Shown here: piece by piece, positions 6,549 through 13,190 of the stretch
How the letters are laid out: each line of letters starts with the position of its first letter
How positions within the stretch are numbered: position 1 is the stretch's first letter
From: Oscillospiraceae bacterium
GTDB lineage: Bacteria > Bacillota_A > Clostridia > Oscillospirales > Oscillospiraceae
Assembly (NCBI GenBank): GCA_017537045.1
Contig: JAFYLN010000125.1
Location: 1-17,709 of the forward strand
Reading direction: 5' to 3'
DNA: 17,709 bases
The notes under the pieces: model-generated
What the model was told of the DNA's origin: nothing
The model's database searches: none
What the model saw: the letters and a program-made list of their open reading frames with translations, nothing else
Translations under genes and position numbers: made by a program

Positions 6549-7235
6549 TTACTGTCCAAGGGATAAAAATTCTGCAGGATCCATCTGTGCATCCCGGTAG
6601 GTGACGCTGAAGTGGACATGGGGACCAATGGCAGTCTCCACCAGAGCAGTGCTGCCCACGCAGCCAATGGCCTGACCCAGCTTCACCGAATCACCGGCGC
6701 TGACCTTCAATTCCTCCGCCAGGCTGGAATAGGACGTGGTATAGCCGCCGTCGTGACGGATGACCACGGTCATGCCCATGGTGTCATCCTCGTAGGTGGT
6801 GTAGACCGTACCGTCGGCAGCGGCGCAGACCTCTGCGCCATCCTCCGCTGCAATGTCCACACCGTTGTGCACACGCCAGTCACGGGTGGTCTGATTGTAG
6901 CTCAGGCAGTCCATGGCGTAAGCAGATACGGTCTGACCCTCTACCGGTGCACCAGTCTTCATGGGCACCTTCGGCTGGGTAGCGGCAGGCTCCGTTGTTT
7001 TTGGCTGGTCATCTTCTTTCCCCGGCATCTGCTGGGGCTGGATGACCACCACGGCCACATCCTCCTGCGGCTGGGTCACGTCTACAGCTTCGGAAATGGG
7101 TTCCTGCAATTGGTTTGCGGTTTCATTGGCATTCCGGTAGTACATATAGCCAGAGATCCCGATGGCGGTAGCACACAGGATCAGGGCTATGTAGTAGCCC
7201 TTGCCGAAGACACCGCCTTTGTTATTATTGCTCAT
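6549..7235 (-). CDS. spoIIQ: SpoIIQ-like M23 (LytM) domain membrane protein
   Basis: A 228-residue single-pass protein with a short cytoplasmic N-terminus, a membrane segment (14-33), a Pro/Gln/Glu-rich linker (44-100) and a LytM/M23 domain (about 104-226). HNGVD (123-127) and HVH (206-208) supply the usual M23 zinc ligands. The YxHL motif that holds a catalytic histidine reads YSSL (169-172), as I recall for B. subtilis SpoIIQ (YQSL). SpoIIQ sits in the forespore membrane and binds SpoIIIAH of the mother cell during engulfment. A general M23 peptidase is the alternative. The frame is open upstream through cassette C to 7586. I chose ATG 7235 because GGAGG (7245-7249) lies 9 nt before it and the upstream part is repeat DNA. 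It stands alone, between a bidirectional terminator and cassette C. Confidence 0.72.
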   Translation of the reverse strand: MSNNNKGGVFGKGYYIALILCATAIGISGYMYYRNANETANQLQEPISEAVDVTQPQEDVAVVVIQPQQMPGKEDDQPKTTEPAATQPKVPMKTGAPVEGQTVSAYAMDCLSYNQTTRDWRVHNGVDIAAEDGAEVCAAADGTVYTTYEDDTMGMTVVIRHDGGYTTSYSSLAEELKVSAGDSVKLGQAIGCVGSTALVETAIGPHVHFSVTYRDAQMDPAEFLSLGQ

Positions 7236-7255
7236 AGTTAAGCACCTCCGAAGCT

Positions 7256-7285
7256 GAGTATGGACAATACTCGCGGAAGTTAAAC
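7256..7285 (-). promoter_or_regulatory. Weak candidate forespore-type promoter for the SpoIIQ-like gene
   Basis: On the minus strand GTTTA (7281-7285), an 18-nt gap and CATACTC (7256-7262) resemble sigma-F/sigma-G promoters (-35 GYWTA/GHATR, -10 CATNHTA). The start point would fall very near the ribosome binding site, which weakens the call. A sigma-A alternative would use TTGAAA at 7301-7306, inside the end of cassette C, with TTAACT at 7278-7283. Confidence 0.25.
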
Positions 7286-7301
7286 CATGTTTTAGAAATT
7301 T

Positions 7302-7602
7302 TTCAAATTGATGTTTGTCGGGCTGTTGCTCAGCACCACCAGATATGTCATTCCGAGGAGGCCTGAAAGGCCGACGTGGGAATCTCCCGGTACAATGTTT
7401 GTTTCTGCACTGCTTATCGATGCACGGAAGCAGGAGATTGCCACGTCGCGCTTCGCGCTCCTCGCAATGACATGTTTTTTGAGCGGCACAATGTTGCGAA
7501 TTCGCATTGGATTTCGGCAAATTCGTGACATTGTACCGCACGGGCGGCGGGTCGCCGCCCCTACATTCATTATTGAAACAGCACAATAAACTGAAAGTTG
7601 AA
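7302..7602 (+). repeat. MITE-like intergenic cassette C with nested 127-bp element
   Basis: The ends are TTCAAATTGATGTTTGTCGG (7302-7321) and ACAATAAACTGAAAGTTGAA (7583-7602). Its interior has the 127-bp TGTCATT...AATGACA element (7346-7472), a GCGAATTCGC-type dyad and the GGGCGGCG/CGCCGCCC hairpin found in the other cassettes. The reading frames crossing it are products of repeat sequence. Confidence 0.75.
7346..7472. repeat. 127-bp palindromic element, copy 1 (in cassette C)
   Basis: The termini TGTCATTCCGAGGAG and CTCCTCGCAATGACA are inverted repeats with one mismatch. The interior has CGACGTGGGAATCTCC facing GGAGATTGCCACGTCG, so most of the element folds back on itself. Two further copies of exactly the same length lie in cassette E. 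Confidence 0.8.
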
Positions 7603-7624
7603 CCCCTCCTGGGCAGGAGGGGTT
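7601..7624 (-). terminator. Intrinsic terminator of the GntR-ABC operon
   Basis: AACCCCTCCT (7601-7610) pairs with AGGAGGGGTT (7615-7624) around GGGC. On the minus strand the stem is followed by CAACTTTCAGTTTATT, which is the end of cassette C and supplies only a poor U-tract. It lies 15 nt after the permease stop codon. Confidence 0.7.
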
Positions 7625-7638
7625 CGTTGAAAAGGCTG

Positions 7639-9531
7639 TCACTCAGCCGGTATAGGTCTCACAAAAACGATCTCTGGGCCGCCGAATTTCTCGACCAGCT
7701 CCTGCCGCGCCTCTTCCGTCAGCATGTTGTTTTCCTCCAGCCACTTGAGGGTATTGACGCAGGAGCGGTAGACCGTCAGGTTGGTATAGCGCAGGGATGG
7801 GAGCACGTCATAGATGCTGTAGCCGCCTGCATCGGGGTGGTTCTGCATATCCCGCTGCAGCAGCTTCCGATCCCAGCCGAGCTCCAGATAGACGATGCTG
7901 TCGTCAAATTCTTTATCTTCACCCAGTATGTCATAGTTGCTGGGATAGTGGTAGCCGCGGATCTGCGCCATGTTGCCTGCTTCGCAGTCGGCAATGATGG
8001 CGTAGAGCAGACCCTCAATATCCATCTCATCAATATCGTACTCCACAACTTCGTAGGCATTGGTGTAGACACTGCGGACGTAGGGCGCATAGGCTTTGAC
8101 CTGATCCGCCGTGATGCCCAGCACGACCTCCGGCCGGGTAAAATAGTCCTTCAGGATCATACCCGCCTCGTTCGTTGGGTATATATCGTAGAAGCGGTTG
8201 ATGGTCTTGCCGTTTTTCAGCTTGTATTCGATCCGCAGGTCGAAGGGATTGTAAACCTCCTCCGTACCGCCGGGCATGGCGCTTGCCTCCTTGGTAATGC
8301 CAAGCTCATGCACCCGCTGCAGTTCCCTGATCTCCTCCGCGGAGGTAACTGTACAGGGGAAGCCGTTATGGTTGTTCAGAGAGGAGCTGCGGCTGAAGGT
8401 GATGGACTCCACCTCCCCAGCTTCCGGCACATAGCGGGTGATGCCGGCGGGATCCAGCTCGGTCAGCAGCACCGTCAGGCCGAAGACCGCAATGATGGCA
8501 CCGCAGAAAACGAAGGCCTTTTTGCGGAATACACGGGTAGTGCGTTCCAGCAGCATGCGGCAGGCAAAAAATCCGATGACCATACCGGCACCCAGCATGA
8601 CGGAGCGCAGGTTCATGCCGAAGGCATCGGCAAACAGGTGGAAGAAGACACCGGCAAAGACGGTCACGATCACCGTAACCACCGGCTCCATGGAAGTAAA
8701 GGCCACAAAATCGCCGGTACATTCCAGCTTGCGGTTGCGGTACAGCGCCAGTGCCAACGCCAGCGCCAGAACACCAACAGCGGCGATGATGACCATATAG
8801 CCCCAGCCTTCACCGGGCATCACGCTGAAAATGCGGTAGTTTTCCAGTTCGCCAAGGTCATTGACTACCTTTTCATAATCGATGATCAGAACATCACTGA
8901 ATGTGGCAATATTGGCTATGGGGCAGATCTTGACAAAAGGCTCCTCCGGGAACTGGATGCCGTGCAGGAAGGGCTGGTAGATCATGGATGCCATCCAGTA
9001 ACCAAGCAATCCTGCAAACTGGATCATGCCATAGAGCGCCAACTGACCCAAACGGTTACCGGAGAGCATGACACACAGCACGGCAATGCCGAAAAAGAAT
9101 AGGTACTGCAGCTGCGAAGCCAGCAGCCACCAGAAGATGGCGACCCAGCCGCTTTCCAGCCGCATAATAACCAGACCCAGCAGGGCGATCACCAGATTGG
9201 GCAGAAGAGAAAACGCGATGCCGGAAGTAACATGGGTGCCGAACCAGCTTTCCCGCCGCAGGGGCAGGGCGTGAAGCGCGTTGCACATGCGGCTGTTGAA
9301 CAGGTCGCCGAAGATCAGCTGCGCCACAACAGGTGCATAGATCAGATTCAGCCAGCTCATAACCGTGATGCTGTCGCGCACATTCTGCAGGCGGTAGTAA
9401 GCGTAGCCTCTATCCGCCATGCTGATCATCGCCAGCAGCATCAGAATCGTGCAGACACCCCAGGCCGGTGCAAACCGGGTCATGTCTTTTTTGAATACGG
9501 TTTGGTTAAAGAATGATGTTCTTGACTTCAT
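7639..9531 (-). CDS. ABC transporter permease with large extracytoplasmic C-terminal domain
   Basis: A 630-residue membrane subunit that partners the ATPase encoded just upstream. Hydrophobic segments lie at about 22-40, 57-77, 101-123, 128-157, 163-186, 243-264, 281-301, 306-327 and 339-357. A soluble domain (358-630) rich in Tyr, Asp and Glu then follows, probably outside the cell. The layout recalls the permeases of YtrA-controlled ABC systems (Bacillus ytr operon). The substrate is unknown. CCTCCC at 9540-9545 (GGGAGG on the minus strand) precedes ATG 9531, and the start overlaps the ATPase gene by 26 bp. There is no second permease, so the complex may be a homodimer, which is inference. 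Confidence 0.8.
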   Translation of the reverse strand: MKSRTSFFNQTVFKKDMTRFAPAWGVCTILMLLAMISMADRGYAYYRLQNVRDSITVMSWLNLIYAPVVAQLIFGDLFNSRMCNALHALPLRRESWFGTHVTSGIAFSLLPNLVIALLGLVIMRLESGWVAIFWWLLASQLQYLFFFGIAVLCVMLSGNRLGQLALYGMIQFAGLLGYWMASMIYQPFLHGIQFPEEPFVKICPIANIATFSDVLIIDYEKVVNDLGELENYRIFSVMPGEGWGYMVIIAAVGVLALALALALYRNRKLECTGDFVAFTSMEPVVTVIVTVFAGVFFHLFADAFGMNLRSVMLGAGMVIGFFACRMLLERTTRVFRKKAFVFCGAIIAVFGLTVLLTELDPAGITRYVPEAGEVESITFSRSSSLNNHNGFPCTVTSAEEIRELQRVHELGITKEASAMPGGTEEVYNPFDLRIEYKLKNGKTINRFYDIYPTNEAGMILKDYFTRPEVVLGITADQVKAYAPYVRSVYTNAYEVVEYDIDEMDIEGLLYAIIADCEAGNMAQIRGYHYPSNYDILGEDKEFDDSIVYLELGWDRKLLQRDMQNHPDAGGYSIYDVLPSLRYTNLTVYRSCVNTLKWLEENNMLTEEARQELVEKFGGPEIVFVRPIPAE

Positions 9532-10387
9532 AGTTCACACCTCCCAGTTCGTAGATAAAGATTTCCTCCAGGGAAAGAGGCAGCACATCATAGTAAACGG
9601 GGCTGCCCGCTGCTGCTGCGGCGGAGATTTCGGATGCACTGCCGCGGATGATATATGTATTCAGGCGGCCCGACGTGCTTTTGTGGAGGACTTCCAGACC
9701 CTCCGGTGCTTCGCCCACCATCTGCAGCTTGTGGGTAGCACCCTGCATATCGGCAAGGCTCTTTTCCAGAAGCATGCTGCCGTGATCCATGATGCCCACA
9801 TGGTCGCAGACATCCTCCAGTTCCCGCAGATTGTGGGAGGAGATCAGCACCGTGGTGCCCCGCTCCGCCACATCGGCCAGGATCAGGCTCATGACCTGGC
9901 GGCGCATGACGGGGTCAAGGCCGTCCACCGGTTCATCGAGGATCAGCACATCCGGGCGGCAGCAGATGGCAAGATGGAAAGCCGCCTGCTTCTGCATGCC
10001 CTTGGAAAAACGGCGGATGGGGCTTTTCCGGGGCAGGTCGAAGATCTCATAAAGCCGCTCAAAAAGGGCATCGTCAAAGTCGGGATAGATCCCTTTATAA
10101 TAGCGGCGCATTTCCTCCAGCGTGGAGGCGGGAAAGTAGAAAATATCATCAGGGATATATCCGATGCGGGCTTTCAGAGCGGGATTTTCATAGACAGGCT
10201 CGCCGTTCATGGTGACGCTTCCGCAGTCCGGGCGGTAGACACCCACCATGCAACGGATAGCGGTGGATTTGCCCGCGCCGTTGGGGCCTACCAGACCGTA
10301 AACAGTACCTTTCGGCACGGTCATGGTCAGATTATCCAGCGCTTTAAAATCCCCGAAAGTCTTGGTGATATTGCGCAGTTCCAGCAT
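9506..10387 (-). CDS. ABC transporter ATP-binding protein (YtrB-like)
   Basis: A 293-residue nucleotide-binding subunit on the cytoplasmic side. It has Walker A GPNGAGKST (34-42), signature FSKGMQKQ (127-134) in place of LSGGQ (as usual in this exporter class), Walker B VLILDEP (147-153), D-loop GLDP (156-159) and switch histidine H185 in SSHN. The Q-loop position reads YIPDD (77-81). The last 80 residues form a C-terminal extension ending in the LSLEEIFIYEL type seen in ABC-2 ATPases. It is the second gene of the operon. Its AGGAGG lies against the stop codon of the GntR gene, and its 3' end overlaps the permease start by 26 bp. Both indicate tight co-translation. Confidence 0.92.
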   Translation of the reverse strand: MLELRNITKTFGDFKALDNLTMTVPKGTVYGLVGPNGAGKSTAIRCMVGVYRPDCGSVTMNGEPVYENPALKARIGYIPDDIFYFPASTLEEMRRYYKGIYPDFDDALFERLYEIFDLPRKSPIRRFSKGMQKQAAFHLAICCRPDVLILDEPVDGLDPVMRRQVMSLILADVAERGTTVLISSHNLRELEDVCDHVGIMDHGSMLLEKSLADMQGATHKLQMVGEAPEGLEVLHKSTSGRLNTYIIRGSASEISAAAAAGSPVYYDVLPLSLEEIFIYELGGVNYEVKNIIL

Positions 10388-10390
10388 TTG

Positions 10391-10747
10391 TCATTCCTCC
10401 TTCATCAGCCTGCCGGCCAGCTCCTGCCGGGTAAAACCCCGCTGCAGCAGTGCCGCAGCCGCTTCATCAAATGCGTGTAATAGTTCCTTCTGTTCTTCCA
10501 GTGCATACTCCGGCAAGCCGCTGACAAAGCAGCCCTTACCCGGCACCGTGGCAATCCAGCCCAATGCCTCCAGCTGGCGGTAGGCACGCTGGATGGTGTT
10601 GGGATTGATGGAAAGCTCCAATGCCAGTTCCCGCACGCTGGGCAGCTTCTCCCCCGCTTCCAGCACACCGGCGAGTATCTGCGCCTTAAAGCCGTCCACA
10701 ATCTGGATGTAAATGGGACGGGCATCCCGATAGTCCAGATGTACCAT
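10391..10747 (-). CDS. GntR-family repressor, YtrA subfamily
   Basis: A 118-residue regulator. The winged helix (about 10-75) contains GEKLPSVRELALELSINPNTIQRAYRQLEALGW, the standard GntR DNA-binding signature. The short helical tail (80-118) lacks a ligand domain, which defines the YtrA subfamily. Such proteins repress adjacent ABC transporter genes. Here it heads the operon GntR-ATPase-permease, and the palindrome at 10762-10786 directly after its -10 box is the likely autoregulatory operator. AAGGAGG (10754-10760) lies 6 nt before ATG 10747. The inducer is not known. Confidence 0.92.
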   Translation of the reverse strand: MVHLDYRDARPIYIQIVDGFKAQILAGVLEAGEKLPSVRELALELSINPNTIQRAYRQLEALGWIATVPGKGCFVSGLPEYALEEQKELLHAFDEAAAALLQRGFTRQELAGRLMKEE

Positions 10748-10761
10748 AAAAAACCTCCTTC

Positions 10762-10786
10762 ACTGTACTAATCGTCTTAGTACAGT
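10762..10786. promoter_or_regulatory. Palindromic operator of the GntR-ABC operon
   Basis: ACTGTACTAA (10762-10771) and TTAGTACAGT (10777-10786) form a perfect 10-bp dyad around TCGTC. It begins just downstream of the -10 box on the minus strand and covers the expected transcription start, as expected for a repressor site bound by the GntR dimer. Confidence 0.8.
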
Positions 10787-10787
10787 T

Positions 10788-10816
10788 ATGATACCATATC
10801 ATACAGTTTCCGTCAA
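10788..10816 (-). promoter_or_regulatory. Sigma-A promoter of the GntR-ABC operon
   Basis: On the minus strand TTGACG (10811-10816), a 17-nt spacer and TATCAT (10788-10793), with an extended -10 TGG. The operator dyad begins 1 nt further downstream. The stretch from 10817 to 10870 shows nothing else. Confidence 0.8.
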
Positions 10817-10870
10817 CCGGGCGAGGTTTAAGATTTCCTTAACATTCCATTAAGACGATCCGCCCTGCGC

Positions 10871-11054
10871 TTCAAATTTCAGTTTATCGTACAGTCTTAC
10901 AATGATCTCGTAGGGGCGGCGACCCGCCGCCCGGCGGTACAATGTTACGAATTCGCCGAAATCCAATGCGAATTCGCAACATTTCTCTGCGCGGGCGACC
11001 AATGGTCGCCCCTACGTTATCCACGGAACACAGCACGATAAACATCAATTTGAA
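10871..11054 (-). repeat. MITE-like intergenic cassette D (inverted relative to B)
   Basis: It begins TTCAAATTTCAGTTTATCGT (10871-10890) and ends ACGATAAACATCAATTTGAA (11035-11054). Its content is cassette B read in reverse: the GGGCGGCG/CGCCGCCC hairpin, the GAATTCGC dyad, GGGCGACC/GGTCGCCC and then the CGTTATCCACGG flank. It separates the divergent GntR and pot promoters and is the only cassette here not touching a terminator. Confidence 0.78.
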
Positions 11055-11158
11055 CTCCTGTGCGGGCGGGCATACCGCCTTTGTGTGCATCAGCAGCAGC
11101 CGGGCACGGACTCCCTGCAACCGGTCTGCAGTGCTCCGCAAAAAATAAAAGGAGAAAA

Positions 11159-11245
11159 ATGTCGCAAAGTGAATTGACAAACCCCCCGTTTTACAGTATA
11201 TCTATACCTGTCCTAGTGTTTATATCAGGGCATACTAACCGATAG
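11159..11245 (+). CDS. Possible 28-residue leader peptide upstream of potA
   Basis: ATG 11159 is preceded by AAAGGAG with good spacing. It opens a 28-codon frame (MSQSELTNPPFYSISIPVLV..) that ends in TAG 15 nt before the potA ATG. The frame runs straight through the predicted pot promoter (11174-11202), so it could be made only from an upstream start. No such promoter is evident between 11055 and 11158. It may be chance. Confidence 0.2.
   Translation: MSQSELTNPPFYSISIPVLVFISGHTNR
11174..11202 (+). promoter_or_regulatory. Sigma-A promoter of the pot operon
   Basis: Perfect TTGACA (11174-11179), a 17-nt spacer and TATATC (11197-11202). The untranslated leader would be about 50 nt and contains only a weak CCTG/CAGG hairpin. 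potA has GGGGGAGG directly before its start. Confidence 0.75.
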
Positions 11246-11260
11246 AAATGGGGGAGGATA

Positions 11261-12382
11261 ATGTCCAAAGAACTCATCAGACTCCGGGACTTAGTCATGG
11301 AGTTCGACGGGGAACGTATACTCGACGGCATCAATCTCTATATCAATGACCATGAATTCCTCACGCTGCTTGGCCCCTCCGGCTGCGGCAAATCCACCAC
11401 GCTGCGGATCATCGGCGGCTTTTTGACGCCCACTTCCGGCACGGTGACTTTTGACGGTCAGGTGATCAACGATGTGCCGCCCTACCAGCGGCAGGTCAAT
11501 ACCGTATTTCAGCGTTATGCTTTGTTCCCGCATCTGGATGTTTACGACAATGTGGCCTTCGGCCTGCGTTTGAAGAAAGTACCTAAGGAAGAGATCGACC
11601 GCCGCGTCCACGAGATGCTGGAAATCGTCAGCCTGAAGGGCTATGAAAACCGCAACATCAATTCTCTTTCCGGCGGCCAGCAGCAGCGCGTTGCCATTGC
11701 CCGTGCGCTGATCAACGAGCCCAAGGTTCTGCTTCTGGACGAGCCTCTGGGTGCACTCGACCTGAGATTGCGCAAAGATATGCAGAACGAACTGAAGCGT
11801 ATCCAGCAGGCAACGGGTATCACTTTTATCTATGTCACTCACGATCAGGAGGAAGCGCTTTCCATGTCTGATACCGTGGTCGTCATGGACAAAGGACGCA
11901 TCCAGCAGATCGGTAAGCCTGAGGATATCTATAATGAGCCGAAGAACGCATTCGTTGCGGACTTCATCGGCGAATCGAACATTCTGGACGGCGTTATGCT
12001 GGCCGACTACCGTGTCAAATTCTTTGGCCGGATCTTTGAATGCGTGGACAAGGGCTTCGAACCCAACGAGAGCGTGGACGTGGTCATCCGTCCCGAGGAT
12101 ATCGACATCGTTCCGCCCCCTCAGGGTCACCTGATCGGCGTGGTCACCTCCGTGACCTTCAAGGGTCTTAACTATGACATCATCGTGGACTTCCGTGGCT
12201 TCAAGTGGCTGATCCAGACCACCGACTTCCACGGAGTGGGCACCACTATCGGCATCCGGCTGAATCCCGAGGATATCCACATCATGCACAAGAGCGAGTA
12301 CTCCGGCATGTTTGGCGACTACAGCTCCTACTCTGCCGAGTACGACGAGCTGACGGAGGATGCCGAAGATGAAGAAGAATAA
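11261..12382 (+). CDS. potA: Spermidine/putrescine ABC transporter ATP-binding protein
   Basis: A 373-residue ATPase that powers polyamine uptake from the inner face of the membrane. It has Walker [10 protein letters not shown] (38-46), Q-loop Q84 in [10 protein letters not shown], signature LSGGQQQR (136-143), Walker B VLLLDEP (156-162), D-loop GALD and H194 in [13 protein letters not shown]-type regulatory region (about 265-345) follows, then an acidic tail ending DEEE. The length and the QRYALFPH motif are typical of PotA. The start is ATG 11261 after GGGGGAGG. It is first of three genes, and its end overlaps potB by 14 bp. Confidence 0.95.
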   Translation: MSKELIRLRDLVMEFDGERILDGINLYINDHEFLTLLGPSGCGKSTTLRIIGGFLTPTSGTVTFDGQVINDVPPYQRQVNTVFQRYALFPHLDVYDNVAFGLRLKKVPKEEIDRRVHEMLEIVSLKGYENRNINSLSGGQQQRVAIARALINEPKVLLLDEPLGALDLRLRKDMQNELKRIQQATGITFIYVTHDQEEALSMSDTVVVMDKGRIQQIGKPEDIYNEPKNAFVADFIGESNILDGVMLADYRVKFFGRIFECVDKGFEPNESVDVVIRPEDIDIVPPPQGHLIGVVTSVTFKGLNYDIIVDFRGFKWLIQTTDFHGVGTTIGIRLNPEDIHIMHKSEYSGMFGDYSSYSAEYDELTEDAEDEEE

Positions 12383-13190
12383 TTCTGTTCTGCTGAGCAC
12401 CCCGTACCTGCTGTGGATGGTGGCATTCACCCTGATCCCTCTGGGTGTTGTGGGCTATTATGCCCTGACAGACCCCGCTACCGGCGCATTCTCTCTGATC
12501 AATCTGAAGGATCTTGGCATGTACTGGGATGTGCTCTGGGATTCCATTCTCTATTCCCTTGTATCCGCCTTCATCTGCCTGCTGCTGGGCTATCCTGTGG
12601 CGTATTTCATCGCCCACTGCGGTGAGACCACCCAGAAGATCCTGTACATGCTGGTGATGCTGCCCATGTGTATGAGCTTTTTGCTGCGTACACTGGCATG
12701 GGTCGGTCTTCTGCAGGATACAGGCCTCATCAACCGTCTGCTGCAGGCCATGGGCCTGCCCCAGATGCAGCTGATCCGCACCCCCGGTGCCGTGATCCTG
12801 GGTATGGTATACAACTATCTGCCCTATATGATCCTGCCCCTGTATTCCACCATCGTCAAGATCGACAACCGACTCATTGAAGCGGCAGAAGATCTGGGCT
12901 GCACCCCGATCCAGACCTTCCAGAAGGTGGTTCTGCCCCTTTCCATGCCCGGTATCCTTTCGGGCATCACCATGGTCTTCGTGCCTGCGGTGTCCACCTT
13001 CTATATCTCCCAGAAGCTGGGCGGCACCGATACAGTGCTGATCGGTGATGTCATCGAGCGCCAGTTCAAGCAGGGCAACAACCCCAATCTGGGCGCAGCC
13101 CTTTCTCTGGTGCTGATGGTGCTGGTCTTTGTGTGCACCGGCATCATGAACCGCTTCGGCGCTGACGAGGAAGGCGGTGTTATTGCATGA
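12369..13190 (+). CDS. potB: Spermidine/putrescine ABC transporter permease PotB
   Basis: A 273-residue membrane subunit with six hydrophobic segments. Its cytoplasmic EAA loop, [20 protein letters not shown], contacts PotA. GGAGG (12355-12359) lies 9 nt before ATG 12369. The in-frame ATG at 12360 touches the same GGAGG and would leave no spacing, so I prefer 12369. The gene overlaps potA by 14 bp and the next gene by 4 bp (ATGA), so the subunits are translationally coupled. Confidence 0.93.
   Translation: MKKNNSVLLSTPYLLWMVAFTLIPLGVVGYYALTDPATGAFSLINLKDLGMYWDVLWDSILYSLVSAFICLLLGYPVAYFIAHCGETTQKILYMLVMLPMCMSFLLRTLAWVGLLQDTGLINRLLQAMGLPQMQLIRTPGAVILGMVYNYLPYMILPLYSTIVKIDNRLIEAAEDLGCTPIQTFQKVVLPLSMPGILSGITMVFVPAVSTFYISQKLGGTDTVLIGDVIERQFKQGNNPNLGAALSLVLMVLVFVCTGIMNRFGADEEGGVIA

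Noticed and set aside
7236..7586. 117-residue N-terminal extension of the M23 protein
   Set aside because: It would encode cassette C and the 127-bp repeat, placing repeat-derived sequence before the normal SpoIIQ-like membrane anchor. GGAGG before ATG 7235 settles the start.
7507..9102. 531-codon plus-strand frame opposite the ABC permease
   Set aside because: Mirror frame of a clear membrane protein gene, starting inside cassette C and without hydrophobic or domain pattern.
12360..12368. ATG 12360 as potB start
   Set aside because: It directly abuts the GGAGG at 12355-12359, leaving no spacer. ATG 12369 has a 9-nt spacing and the typical MKK start.
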